64,000 bases of DNA from Bacillus sp. CGMCC 1.16541 (GCF_003184905.1 NZ_QFRU01000021.1:1-64000); one strand, 5' to 3'; counted from the stretch's first letter, positions 7,901-16,500 are shown. A program made the numbers and translations. The notes: generated by a model from the letters alone, not told the origin.

Positions 7901-8533
7901 ATGAATGTGATGAATCAATCCAAACTTCCAACAAAGCAAATCACGCTCTATGCGACTGTTTGTTTTCTTTTTGGTGCGCTGTTAGGTGTACTTGCCAAAT
8001 TTAGTGATACAATTCCGTCAAATGGTGTGACGGGCCTATTTTTTAGCTATATCAGTGAGATAACCACTAATCTAGGAATCTGGGTAGCGCTGGCCACGCT
8101 CCTTGCCGTTTGGAGTAGGCGTCCGCTTTATGCCTCTTTAAACGTTCTGACTTTCTTTTTAGGAATGTTGATTGCTTACTATGTGTATTCTAAAGCGTTA
8201 TTTGGCTTTTTCCCAACATACTATTTTGTAAGATGGATGCTAATTGCGTTAGCTTCTCCGCTTGCGGCTTACATCGTCTGGTTCGGTAAAGGAAAAGGTT
8301 GGATTGCCGCGTTTTGTGCTGCCTTGCCAATTGGCGTATTAGTGGTGCAAGGATTTCCATTCTTTTATGTCTTTTCCATCGTGTATGCACTCGACCTCTT
8401 ACTTGCAATCGTTCTACTAGTGCAATTAGCAAAACCAAAAGCACAGTATGTAAAAGTGGTTTCATTGTCTATATTGGTCTTTCTTATCGTTCGGAATTCA
8501 AATCTTTTAACATATCTCTTTGGTGGTTTGTGA
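7901..8533 (+). CDS. DUF6518-type integral membrane protein
   Basis: A 210-residue protein with about six transmembrane segments (for example residues 15-33, 55-75, 80-100, 110-128, 133-155, 160-178). The early LFGALLGVLAKFSDT and the later GFFPTYYFVRWMLIA agree with DUF6518 membrane proteins as I recall them; the function of that family is unknown. Three starts are possible: ATG 7901, GTG 7907 or ATG 7910. GGTGAGG at 7892-7898 is too close to 7901 and fits 7907 or 7910 better. No operon partner is obvious. Confidence 0.6.
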   Translation: MNVMNQSKLPTKQITLYATVCFLFGALLGVLAKFSDTIPSNGVTGLFFSYISEITTNLGIWVALATLLAVWSRRPLYASLNVLTFFLGMLIAYYVYSKALFGFFPTYYFVRWMLIALASPLAAYIVWFGKGKGWIAAFCAALPIGVLVVQGFPFFYVFSIVYALDLLLAIVLLVQLAKPKAQYVKVVSLSILVFLIVRNSNLLTYLFGGL

Positions 8534-8591
8534 GTGTATGATGGCGGATGTCTGTTATTTTCTGAAAAGTATCAAGAGAAGTGGATGATAC

Positions 8592-8969
8592 ATGAGGAAT
8601 GGTCGACACTTTATAAGTAGGGGTGAGTATCAGTTGGGATGTCTTGGTTCTATTTTTCGGTTTATTGTCTTTTTTGTTTGTGCAATGATTATGTCCATAG
8701 GCGCTGTGATCATGAGCATGACCTTTGTTGATGCTTTGTCTTCTAGAGGAGATTGGTTTGATTTCTTCTTTGCCTTTACAGTTTGGTTTGTCGGAAGCTA
8801 CGTCATGGGGTGGCTCATTGAGGCGAGGAATTACGATGTAGGTGGAGGAAGTGAAGTCGGGATAGAGTACTTCGTCATGCTTGTGCTTTTTCTATTAACG
8901 GTCTGTGTCTACCACGGAACGAACTGGCTCGTTCGCTTGCCGTTTCGGAGGAAGTCAAAATCACGATGA
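8592..8969 (+). CDS. Small membrane protein, unknown family
   Basis: A 125-residue frame with three hydrophobic helices (about 22-45, 57-78, 92-112) and a basic C-terminus PFRRKSKSR, giving a cytoplasmic tail. The start at ATG 8592 has only a weak GAAGTGG ribosome site, so the true start may be internal. It is 58 nt after the DUF6518 gene in the same direction, and both encode membrane proteins. I recognise no domain. Confidence 0.45.
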   Translation: MRNGRHFISRGEYQLGCLGSIFRFIVFFVCAMIMSIGAVIMSMTFVDALSSRGDWFDFFFAFTVWFVGSYVMGWLIEARNYDVGGGSEVGIEYFVMLVLFLLTVCVYHGTNWLVRLPFRRKSKSR

Positions 8970-9065
8970 AACAGGAGATCCTCTTTTGTCTTGAAAGGGA
9001 GTCTCTTTGTAGATGTCGGTTATGATCTCTAGTTTATTTATGGTTTGTAATTTAATGGATTTTTC

Positions 9066-9103
9066 TTATGCAATTGCTACAATGAAGAGTAGCAATTGCA
9101 TAA
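9066..9103. repeat. 15-bp perfect inverted repeat
   Basis: TTATGCAATTGCTAC (9066-9080) and GTAGCAATTGCATAA (9089-9103) are exact reverse complements around an 8-nt loop. There is no T-run on either side, so it is not a standard terminator. It lies 47 nt upstream of a broken holin-like toxin gene. Confidence 0.75.
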
Positions 9104-9149
9104 AGTGGATAGGCGGTTGACCATCTCCTTGTAGAAGGGAGGTGGGAAT

Positions 9150-9262
9150 ATGACGACATATGAAGCAATGATCATTGCATTGACATTATAAGTTTAATTC
9201 TTATTAACGGACTAGCTAGCATTGGTCGTTCAGAGCGTCAAAGATTCGGGTCGTCACTGTGA
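9150..9262 (+). pseudogene. Putative holin-like toxin (type I toxin-antitoxin), frameshifted
   Basis: AAGGGAGGTGGG at 9136-9147 precedes ATG 9150, and the frame begins MTTYEAMIIALTL, the hallmark N-terminus of the short holin-like toxins (Hol_Tox) of Firmicutes. It then hits TAA at 9189. If one T is added after 9187 the reading becomes FISLILINGLASIGR and ends RFGSSL with a TGA at 9260-9262, a hydrophobic helix plus polar tail of about 37 residues, as expected for this family. A one-base deletion is therefore likely. Family knowledge: such peptides insert in the membrane and are silenced by an antisense RNA. I cannot identify the antisense RNA here. Confidence 0.55.
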
Positions 9263-9266
9263 CAAC
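9243..9266. repeat. 24-bp direct repeat, copy 1, with a palindromic core
   Basis: The 24 nt from 9243 to 9266 (starting GATTCGGGTC and ending GTGACAAC) recur exactly at 10785-10808. The core GTCAC-T-GTGAC is a perfect palindrome. Copy 1 forms the end of the broken toxin frame and adjoins the stop codon of the lipoprotein gene. Confidence 0.8.
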
Positions 9267-10331
9267 TCAATTAATAAAAAACGTTGTAAAAAACTTTCCG
9301 GTATCTTTCAATGTAAATTCGCTTTCTTTTTTAAAAGTATCTACATTGTAGATTTGTATTTTAACACCATCAGATGTAATGAATTTATGATCTTTTACAT
9401 AGGATGCATCATTCTTAAGTTCTGTTTTGAATTCTTGTATTTCATTTGTTTTTAGATTATATTTCGCTACTTTATTGTCTAGTTGATCTCTTTGATTATT
9501 ATCTTGAACAATATAAAGGAAATCACCTTCATGGTGGATATAAAACAAGTCCTCAAAAGGCATGATTATTTTTTCGACTTTTTTACTTGTTACATTTAGT
9601 TTTAATAGTTCATTAGATGCACTATCTGATCCATTAGATGATTTAAGAAAATAGAGATCCTCATTAATGAGTTTCATATCATTCGAATAAGAAATATCAT
9701 CCACTACTATTTTGTCTTTTATCGATAAATCTTCTTTATCCATGATATAGACGTATCCAACAGTAGATTCTGGCTTATCAAAATTACTACTAAACAAATA
9801 TAAATGATTTTGATCGTGAGTGATATGATCGGTTGCTCCTTCAAACTCGATATAATTTATTTCTTCATTTGTTTCAAGATCAATCTTCACTAATGCCGTA
9901 CCTTCAGGACCGCTATCAGCCATATAAGCAAATCCTTCATCTACTGTAAAAGCAGTGGGGCCAACATCTCGATTATTTTTAACTTCTTTAAATTTCATTG
10001 TATGTTTATCTAATTCTAGAATATGTTCATTCGCAAAATTTCCATTAGTTGGATCCGTTACGTATACTTTATCACCAACCGTTATTGGATGTTCCATAAA
10101 AGATCCAAGTATTACACCGTTATAGTTTGTTTTGTGTTTTGAGATATAAGTTCCATTTTCATCATATAAGACAACTTCGGATGGTTTATCATCATATTCA
10201 GTATTTATAATTCCATATTTAAAAGAATCTACTTTGCCGTCTGTTGAAGCAGAACAACCTTGTATAAACATAAGCGAAGATAACAAACAGGGGATTAAGC
10301 GCATCGTTGGTTTTAATCGTTTTTTCATCAT
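9267..10331 (-). CDS. Lipoprotein with beta-propeller-like repeats
   Basis: ATG at 10331 (or 10328) with AAAGGAA upstream. The N-terminus has basic residues, a hydrophobic stretch and a lipobox ending FIQGC (Cys about 26), so it is probably lipid-anchored on the outer face of the membrane. The remaining 325 residues contain repeated units of about 45 residues with YxxDxxxxxxxKIDLET/ELDKHT-like turns, resembling YncE/NHL-type propeller blades. No catalytic residues are evident. A binding or sensing role is inferred. Exact 24-bp repeats lie at both ends of the 1.5-kb segment that carries it, so it may be an insertion. Confidence 0.65.
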   Translation of the reverse strand: MMKKRLKPTMRLIPCLLSSLMFIQGCSASTDGKVDSFKYGIINTEYDDKPSEVVLYDENGTYISKHKTNYNGVILGSFMEHPITVGDKVYVTDPTNGNFANEHILELDKHTMKFKEVKNNRDVGPTAFTVDEGFAYMADSGPEGTALVKIDLETNEEINYIEFEGATDHITHDQNHLYLFSSNFDKPESTVGYVYIMDKEDLSIKDKIVVDDISYSNDMKLINEDLYFLKSSNGSDSASNELLKLNVTSKKVEKIIMPFEDLFYIHHEGDFLYIVQDNNQRDQLDNKVAKYNLKTNEIQEFKTELKNDASYVKDHKFITSDGVKIQIYNVDTFKKESEFTLKDTGKFFTTFFIN

Positions 10332-10784
10332 TAAATTCCTTTACTATAAATAGTAGCAGTCTTTTTAAATATTGGTGAAGTGAATCATCTAGCTTAGTAT
10401 AAATGGTAACTTGTTATGAATTTGCTTTCTTGAATTGTTTTTTCATATCAACTATCGCTTTGCATGCAGATTAATTGTAAATGGAAAAATTTTAAATAAC
10501 AATATTAACTTGGATTAAAATACAAATATAGTAAAATATTACCTATCTTTCAGGTTGAGATTAAAACTAGATTTGAGTCATTTTCCGCACTAAATCAAGG
10601 TTAATCGACCATATTTAAGCGCTCACTGTGCTCGTAGTTGTACCTAGATCTTTCAACTTACTTGTTTATCAAAATAGTATCGATTCGTGCTTGTATGACT
10701 CTAAAAAATACTAACTTTCTCAATACCATGTTCGTCTTTCGTTTGAGATAATGATTAGATTGAGCTAAATAAGCGGAAGTGCTT
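10332..10784. other. AT-rich intergenic region without a recognisable gene
   Basis: About 450 nt, very AT-rich from 10480 to 10570. It contains the ribosome site of the lipoprotein gene (AAAGGAA near 10338-10346). I find no ORF with a ribosome site and no hairpin terminator. It may be debris from the insertion bounded by the 24-bp repeats. Confidence 0.4.
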
Positions 10785-10808
10785 GATTCGGGTCGTCACT
10801 GTGACAAC
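10785..10808. repeat. 24-bp direct repeat, copy 2
   Basis: Exact copy of 9243-9266, 1542 nt further on. On the minus strand it covers the last codons and stop of the TetR gene (stop at 10796-10798). The palindromic core could act as a hairpin on either strand. Confidence 0.8.
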
Positions 10809-11353
10809 CCACTCAATCCTCGATTCACAAATCCAAATAAAAACTCCGCCATTTCCTTCGGTGTTTTCTTTCTTCCTGTTTCGAGCCAATTTTTAATAAC
10901 GTACATACAGCCACTGACGAGAAAGAGATTGAGATAGTCATAGGTTTCTTTATCGAGCTTTTTATCAAGTACCCAGTTATCAAATACATACTCTTGGGTA
11001 ATTTTCATCCCTGTGTGTTGAAAATGAGCGTCGTTGTTTTCGCTAAAGAGAATGAGGCAGATGTCGCTTTTTTCGGCCATAAATTCAAAGAGCTTGACCA
11101 TCATTTGTAGCGCTTCTTCTTCCTCAGAGAAATTGTATTGGTTGAGTGTTTGGACCAATTCATCCATAAACTCTTCTTCAATCGCATACAGTAGTTCATA
11201 CGGGCTTGTGTAGTGGGCATAGTAAGTGGAGCGGTTAATGTCTGCGCGCTCGCACAGCTCTTTCACCGTAATGTTAGCCATTGGTTTTTCTTTAATGAGT
11301 GTGAGTAGACTTTCTTTCAGTACCATTTGTGTATATTTCTTGCGACGATCCAT
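10796..11353 (-). CDS. TetR-family repressor of the MMPL exporter
   Basis: ATG at 11353 is chosen because AGAGGAG lies 7-8 nt upstream; a longer frame to 11386 lacks a ribosome site. The N-terminal 60 residues are a TetR HTH: NITVKELCERADINRSTYYAHY. The rest is the all-helical ligand/dimer domain, with NWLETGRKKTPKEMAEFL near the end as in the TetR_C_8-like group. The gene is divergent from an MMPL exporter. A palindrome at 11410-11432 lies between the two, overlapping a likely tetR promoter, so it probably represses both itself and the exporter. The inducer is unknown. Confidence 0.85.
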   Translation of the reverse strand: MDRRKKYTQMVLKESLLTLIKEKPMANITVKELCERADINRSTYYAHYTSPYELLYAIEEEFMDELVQTLNQYNFSEEEEALQMMVKLFEFMAEKSDICLILFSENNDAHFQHTGMKITQEYVFDNWVLDKKLDKETYDYLNLFLVSGCMYVIKNWLETGRKKTPKEMAEFLFGFVNRGLSGLSQ

Positions 11354-11409
11354 ACAGTCACTCCTCTTCCGTTCGTTTCTCGACATATCAACTGAAAGTG
11401 TAGGTTATT

Positions 11410-11432
11410 AAACAGTTCGTAATCAACTGTTT
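11410..11432. promoter_or_regulatory. Probable TetR operator
   Basis: AAACAGTT at 11410-11417, a 7-nt spacer, and AACTGTTT at 11425-11432 form a perfect 8+8 inverted repeat in the divergent tetR/MMPL intergenic region. It abuts the -35 box of the rightward promoter and overlaps a leftward -35-like TTGATT, a typical place for a TetR-family operator. Confidence 0.65.
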
Positions 11433-11433
11433 G

Positions 11434-11463
11434 TTGTATGTCCAACACCGTGTTTATTATAAT
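11434..11463 (+). promoter_or_regulatory. Sigma-A-like promoter for the MMPL operon
   Basis: TTGTAT at 11434-11439 and TATAAT at 11458-11463 with an 18-nt spacer, directly after the palindromic operator and upstream of AAGAGAGG at 11489-11496. Confidence 0.6.
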
Positions 11464-11551
11464 GATAGAGGAGTTACGAAGAAGAAACAAGAGAGGATGA
11501 ATCACGATATCACTTGCATCTCGCATTCTTAAACATAAAAAAGCAGTCGTA

Positions 11552-13561
11552 TTGGTCTTTTTCGTTTTCACCGTGCTGTCAGCCGTCGCCTCGTCATTCG
11601 TGTCGGTCAACTACAACATGGTGGATTATTTACCAGAAGAAGCTCAATCGGTAAAAGGCATTCAGATCATGGAAGATGAGTTTTCAGGAGCGGTTCCTAA
11701 CACCCGGGTCATGGTCACAGATGTCACTGTCCCAGAGGCACTAGAGTACAAAGAAAAGCTTGCGAACATTGAAGGTGTGACCGACGTTCTTTGGCTCGAT
11801 GATGTGATGGACGTGAAAACACCGCTAGAGCTCGCCGACTCATCGTTAGTCGAAACGTATTATAAAGACAATATTGCGCTTTTTTCAATTGGTGTGGAAA
11901 GCGGCAAAGAAGTCGCTGCGACCGATGACATTTACAAGCTCATTGGTGAAGAAGGCGCAATTGCGGGTGAAGCTAGTAATACCGCAAGCTCACAAAAGAT
12001 GGCAGGATCAGAATCGATGTACGCAGCTCTTCTATTAGTACCGATCATTATCTTCATTTTAGTCATCTCTACCACCTCATGGATCGAACCAGTATTTTTC
12101 TTAACCGCCATCGGTGTATCAGTTTTAATCAACCTTGGTACGAACATTTTTATCGGAGAAGTGTCGTTTGTGACACAGTCAGTTGCCCCGATTTTACAGC
12201 TAGCGGTTTCGCTTGATTATGCGGTGTTTCTGTTACATAGCTTTTCAGATTACCGAAAAACAACAGAAAATCCTGAGGAAGCGATGAAGTTAGCGATGAA
12301 AAAGTCGTTCCCAGCGATTACCGCAAGTGCAGCGACCACGTTCTTTGGCTTTATCGCCTTGATGTTTATGAACTTTGAGATTGGATCAGATCTTGGCTTA
12401 AATCTCGTTAAAGGAATTCTCCTAAGCTTCATTAGTGTCATGGTGTTCTTGCCAGCCCTTACCCTTTACTTCTACAAATGGATGGACAAAACAAAGCACA
12501 GAAGCTTTGTGCCTGATTTTAAAGGGATTGGAAACAAGTTTGTGAAGTTGAAAGTGCCAATTTTACTACTGATCGCGCTTATCATTGTTCCTGCGTTTTT
12601 AGCGCAAAGCAATACTTCGTTTATTTACGGTTTAGGTGAACAGCCCGAGAACACGAGAAACGGAAGAGATCTTGTAAAAGTACAAGAAGCCTTTGGGGAT
12701 ATGACGCCGATTGTCGTGTTAGTGCCTCGAGGAGATGTCGCGAAAGAAGAAGAAATGGTTGAAGATTTAGAGAAGCTTGACTATGTGACAGGTGTCATTG
12801 CGTATACAAACAGTGTGGGCACGGTTATTCCACCTGAGTATTTAGATAAATCCGTTCGCGATGAATTTTACTCTGAAAACTATAGTCGTATTATTATCAA
12901 CACGAACCAAACCACAGAAGGAGACGTTCCGTTTTCAATTGTTGAAAAGGTAGAGAACATCGCCACAGACTACTATGGAGACAACGCTCTTAGTCTAGGA
13001 GAAAGTGTAACACTGTATGATATTAAAAATACGGTCACAAAAGATAATCTCGTTGTGAACACATTAACGATTGCGACGATTGCACTCGTATTACTCATTA
13101 GCTTCCGTTCTGTGTCGATACCGGTTATTTTACTCATTACCATTCAAGCTGCGGTATGGATTAACTTATCAATCCCATACTTTTCGAACGTATCACTCGT
13201 ATTCGTCGGCTATCTCATCATTAGTACGGTACAGCTTGCGGCGACGGTTGATTATGCGATTTTATTAACGGAAGCGTACAATCATAATCGAAAAGAAATG
13301 TCTGCGAAAAAAGCGATCATTAAAACGTTAGATGAAAAGACATTTTCAATTTCCATTTCTGCGGCGATTTTATCGAGTGTCGGATTTATTTTATGGATTA
13401 CGTCATCGAATCCGATTGTCCAATCGATTGGTCTATTACTCGGTCGAGGCGCATTACTCGCGTTTATTATGGTCGTTCTGCTTTTACCAGCATTGTTAAT
13501 TGTGTTAGATAAAGTCATTAAAAAAACAACGTATCAATCAAACTATTACGAGGAGAAGTGA
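11552..13561 (+). CDS. MMPL/RND-family exporter, start region disturbed
   Basis: Twelve-helix transporter of the MMPL family (YdfJ-like): after helix 1, an extracytoplasmic loop (about 20-150), helices 2-6 with LQLAVSLDYAVFLLHSF (proton-relay Asp), a second loop, and helices 8-12 with LAATVDYAILLTEAY. Such proteins export lipids, peptides or drugs using the proton gradient. No ATG opens this frame. A good ribosome site (AAGAGAGG, 11489-11496) precedes ATG 11497, but that ATG is one base out of frame. Removing one A gives MITISLASRILKHKKAVVLV, a normal MMPL N-terminus. Without this, TTG 11552 is the first usual start and cuts into helix 1. The gene may be frameshifted in codon 2. Confidence 0.8.
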   Translation: MVFFVFTVLSAVASSFVSVNYNMVDYLPEEAQSVKGIQIMEDEFSGAVPNTRVMVTDVTVPEALEYKEKLANIEGVTDVLWLDDVMDVKTPLELADSSLVETYYKDNIALFSIGVESGKEVAATDDIYKLIGEEGAIAGEASNTASSQKMAGSESMYAALLLVPIIIFILVISTTSWIEPVFFLTAIGVSVLINLGTNIFIGEVSFVTQSVAPILQLAVSLDYAVFLLHSFSDYRKTTENPEEAMKLAMKKSFPAITASAATTFFGFIALMFMNFEIGSDLGLNLVKGILLSFISVMVFLPALTLYFYKWMDKTKHRSFVPDFKGIGNKFVKLKVPILLLIALIIVPAFLAQSNTSFIYGLGEQPENTRNGRDLVKVQEAFGDMTPIVVLVPRGDVAKEEEMVEDLEKLDYVTGVIAYTNSVGTVIPPEYLDKSVRDEFYSENYSRIIINTNQTTEGDVPFSIVEKVENIATDYYGDNALSLGESVTLYDIKNTVTKDNLVVNTLTIATIALVLLISFRSVSIPVILLITIQAAVWINLSIPYFSNVSLVFVGYLIISTVQLAATVDYAILLTEAYNHNRKEMSAKKAIIKTLDEKTFSISISAAILSSVGFILWITSSNPIVQSIGLLLGRGALLAFIMVVLLLPALLIVLDKVIKKTTYQSNYYEEK

Positions 13562-13563
13562 GG

Positions 13564-15351
13564 ATGAAGAAAAAACGATACATGTCCGCAGCCGTTGTGA
13601 CAATGCTTATTGCGCCAACCGTTCTCGCTCATCCTGCTGATGCAGCGACGGGGGAAGTAGCATCGAAAGAAGAAGTCGTCTATGCCACGCTTACGGCAGG
13701 TGGAGACGTTGAGCGCGTGTATGTAGTCAATACGCTGGATGTCGAGCAAGCAGGTACGGTCACCGATTACGGAAGGTACAAAACGATTAAAAATTTAACG
13801 ACTGTTGAAAAAATCAACCAAGAAGGTCAATCGATTTCTGTCGAAGCACCTGAAGGAAAGTTTTATTATCAAGGCAACTTAGACAGTTCTACTGAGCTTC
13901 CTTGGGATGTGAATGTTTCTTATAAGCTAGATGGTCAAAGCGTCGAGTCATCTGAACTTGCGGGAGCTTCAGAAAAAGTGGAAATGACGATTACGACGAA
14001 GAAAAATCCCAACGTGGACCCAACGTTTTATGAAAACTACTTATTACAAGTGTCTGTTACGTTGCTAAACACGTATCAAAACATTGAATCAACAGGCGGA
14101 ATGGTCGCAAACGTTGGAAAGAATAAGCAGATTACGTTCACCGTGTTACCCGGAAAAGAAGAAGCGTTAAAAGTCGAAGCAGATGTGAAAGACTTTGAAT
14201 TTCAAGGTGTTGAAATTGCCGCTGTACCATCGAGTTTTCCAATTGATATGGGCGATACCGATCAGTTAACCGACGACATGGGGAAACTATCAGATGGCAT
14301 TAGCGACATCAACAAGGGTGTAACAGAGCTAGAAGACGGTGTCACGCAGCTAAACAGTGGAGCTGCGAAGTTAAAAAAAGGTTCATCACAAGTGAAGACC
14401 GGCATCAACCAACTAAACGCTCCATCAAGCGAGATTGTTTCAGGATCAACGGAGATTAAAAATGCACTCCAAACATTGAACAAGGCGTTGTCTGGTAACA
14501 CAAGCAACATAGACCTTGGCGAGTTAACTCAACTACCAGCTGGCTTGAATGAATTAGCGAAGGGACTTGATCAAACAAGTGCAGGTTTAACAACCCTTCA
14601 GCAAAACTACCAAAAGTCGTACACAGCACTTGATGGTGCGATTCGTGCCATTCCAGCGACACAAGTAACAGAAGAAGAAATCAACGCTTTATACGCAAGT
14701 GGTGGCGACAAACGAGTGATCGACACCTTGGTTGCTTCTTACCGGTCAGCCCAAAAAGTAAGAGGCACATACGAGTCGGTGCAAGCTGCTTTTGCGGCCG
14801 TGGACCCCACATTAACGCAAGTAAAGGGCTCACTTGGCACGATTAGCGGGCAATTAAAAGACATCTCAGCCAACATTTCCACCGCCCTAAAAAGCATGGA
14901 CACAGGTGGATTAACAGAGCTCCAAAAAGGCATTGAACAACTAGCGACGAACTACAACACGTTCCATACAGGCATTGTTCAGTACACGCAAGGAGTCGGT
15001 CAGCTCGCGAATTCGTACAATCAACTGCACAACGGGATTGCCGAGCTTTCAAGTGGAACGAATGAGCTTAAAAAGGGTGTCGGAGAGTTACAAAACGGCA
15101 CAGAGGAGCTCAACAACGAAACAAAAGACTTACCAGAACGTCTACAAGCGGAAATCAACGACATGATTGCACAGTTTGATAAGTCTGATTTCAAACCTGT
15201 TTCGTTTGTTTCACCACAAAACGAAAACGTTCAATCGGTTCAATTCGTCTTAAAAACAGAAAGCATTGAAAAAGAAGAACCGAAAGAAAAGAAAGTCGTA
15301 AAAGAAGAGAAAAAGGGCTTTTGGGAGCTATTTAAAGACCTTTTTAACTAA
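13564..15351 (+). CDS. Exported coiled-coil partner of the MMPL exporter (YhgE/Pip-like repeats)
   Basis: ATG 13564 with AGGAG at 13551-13555; the gene follows the exporter stop by 2 nt and is in the same operon. Residues 1-28 are a signal peptide ending LAHPADAA. After a beta-rich region (30-225) come long coiled-coil repeats of the pattern LSDGISDINKGVTELEDGV and LNSGAAKLKKG (about 235-330 and 440-520), as found in YhgE/Pip-type and MMPL-associated proteins. Unlike full YhgE, no C-terminal membrane segments are present. The C-terminus is Lys/Glu-rich. The likely role is an extracellular adaptor or spacer for the exporter. Confidence 0.75.
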   Translation: MKKKRYMSAAVVTMLIAPTVLAHPADAATGEVASKEEVVYATLTAGGDVERVYVVNTLDVEQAGTVTDYGRYKTIKNLTTVEKINQEGQSISVEAPEGKFYYQGNLDSSTELPWDVNVSYKLDGQSVESSELAGASEKVEMTITTKKNPNVDPTFYENYLLQVSVTLLNTYQNIESTGGMVANVGKNKQITFTVLPGKEEALKVEADVKDFEFQGVEIAAVPSSFPIDMGDTDQLTDDMGKLSDGISDINKGVTELEDGVTQLNSGAAKLKKGSSQVKTGINQLNAPSSEIVSGSTEIKNALQTLNKALSGNTSNIDLGELTQLPAGLNELAKGLDQTSAGLTTLQQNYQKSYTALDGAIRAIPATQVTEEEINALYASGGDKRVIDTLVASYRSAQKVRGTYESVQAAFAAVDPTLTQVKGSLGTISGQLKDISANISTALKSMDTGGLTELQKGIEQLATNYNTFHTGIVQYTQGVGQLANSYNQLHNGIAELSSGTNELKKGVGELQNGTEELNNETKDLPERLQAEINDMIAQFDKSDFKPVSFVSPQNENVQSVQFVLKTESIEKEEPKEKKVVKEEKKGFWELFKDLFN

Positions 15352-15358
15352 ATATACG

Positions 15359-15392
15359 AGCCTGTCATCTTAAAAGTGGTGACAGGCTTTTT
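15359..15392. terminator. Bidirectional terminator
   Basis: AGCCTGTCA (15359-15367) pairs with TGACAGGCT (15380-15388), followed by TTTTTCT. It lies between two convergent genes and can serve both. Confidence 0.85.
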
Positions 15393-15395
15393 CTG

Positions 15396-16058
15396 TTATT
15401 TAAAGATACGATCAATCTGTTCACGGTCGTAATCCAAAATCCACTCATTACGCTGTTCATACAACGAACGTAAATCTTCCTTATTCGATGCGATGACGTC
15501 ACAGCCTCTGTCATCATACAAGTGATAAATCATCTTCTTCGTCACATTCACAAAATAGATGTCAATTCCGTTTCGTGGAAAACCCTTTAAGATTCGTGAC
15601 GGATGTGGAAAGTCTTCATAACTAATTGCCGTTAACAGTGGTTGGAAGCGAATGTCACGTGTTTTACAAAGCAACGAAAATCGATGTGTCACCATCACTT
15701 CATAGTCTTCATCGTCTAAGAAAACACATGGTAATAAGGTGTACTGAAGCCTTTTTCGTATGTCTTTGCTTTTCATATACTTTTGATACACCTTGGTTGG
15801 CCGCTTCTGCAAGAAACGATCGTCTTTTTCACTATGAAGGTCAGTCACGAGAAATACATCATCTTCTGCATCAAACACGTCATGAAAAATTCGGTTTGTG
15901 CGTTCTTCAATTTGTTTCAAGTTTTCTTTGTTTTCATGTTCGACCCACGGCATCGAAATTTCAAAGCGTAGACCGTATGCCCATGAATAGAAAAGAGGGG
16001 GTGCGAGTGTTAAGTTTTGAAAATGGTCGTTTAAAAAAGTAGCTACATTTCTTTTCAT
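15396..16058 (-). CDS. DUF3885 domain protein
   Basis: ATG 16058 is preferred since GGAGG lies 4-5 nt upstream; the GTG at 16076 would place that site inside the gene. The 220-residue protein has LRFEISMPWVEHENKENL near the N-terminus and YHLYDDRGCDVIASN, LRSLYEQRNEWILDYDREQI at the C-terminus, the conserved ending of DUF3885 proteins of Bacillus. Function is unknown. These proteins often sit near variable toxin/immunity-type genes; here the next gene is a dead member of another small family, DUF4275. Confidence 0.8.
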   Translation of the reverse strand: MKRNVATFLNDHFQNLTLAPPLFYSWAYGLRFEISMPWVEHENKENLKQIEERTNRIFHDVFDAEDDVFLVTDLHSEKDDRFLQKRPTKVYQKYMKSKDIRKRLQYTLLPCVFLDDEDYEVMVTHRFSLLCKTRDIRFQPLLTAISYEDFPHPSRILKGFPRNGIDIYFVNVTKKMIYHLYDDRGCDVIASNKEDLRSLYEQRNEWILDYDREQIDRIFK

Positions 16059-16132
16059 TATTCCTCCAAGTATCACTAATAAATTTTATATAGTAGAAAG
16101 AAAAGTCCTTCTTATGAAAGGAGATAAGGTTC

Positions 16133-16500
16133 ATGTCCAATCCAAAGTTATTTACAGCGATTTATATCCCAGACACGCCGTTTACGAACGAAGTGTTACA
16201 GCCATCCACCTTCACGATCAAAAAGAGTTCTGTGACTTTTTGTGGCATGTGTTTAGCTACGAAAAGAAGGAATGCTTACAAGAAAAAGAAGTCGATGCTG
16301 CTTTTAACGAAGAGGTAAAAGAATCGTGTTATGTGTTTTACTAGTTTGAAGAGGATGTGTTGCTTCTAGAACAAGCTTCCGCCATCACAGTTGACGATTT
16401 AAAGCATGAAGAAGACGTGTATATCGTCGATCAAGCATTTCGTTGGACGTACGTGCGAACACATGAAACAGGGATGTGTGGTCCGTATTTTAGTAGGTAA
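16133..16500 (+). pseudogene. DUF4275 family gene with a frameshift and an in-frame TAG
   Basis: ATG 16133 with AAAGGAGAT upstream opens MSNPKLFTAIYIPD, but homologous sequence then moves to another frame near 16200: HDQKEFCDFLWHVFSYEKKE. That frame meets TAG at 16342-16344 after ESCYVFY, and continues after it with FEEDVLLLEQASAIT, DVYIVDQAFRWTYVRTHE and CGPYF to TAA 16498-16500. The WHVFSYEK, CYVFY and WTYVRTHE pieces are the signature of DUF4275 (immunity-like proteins, function unproven). Two independent lesions make this a true pseudogene. Confidence 0.75.
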
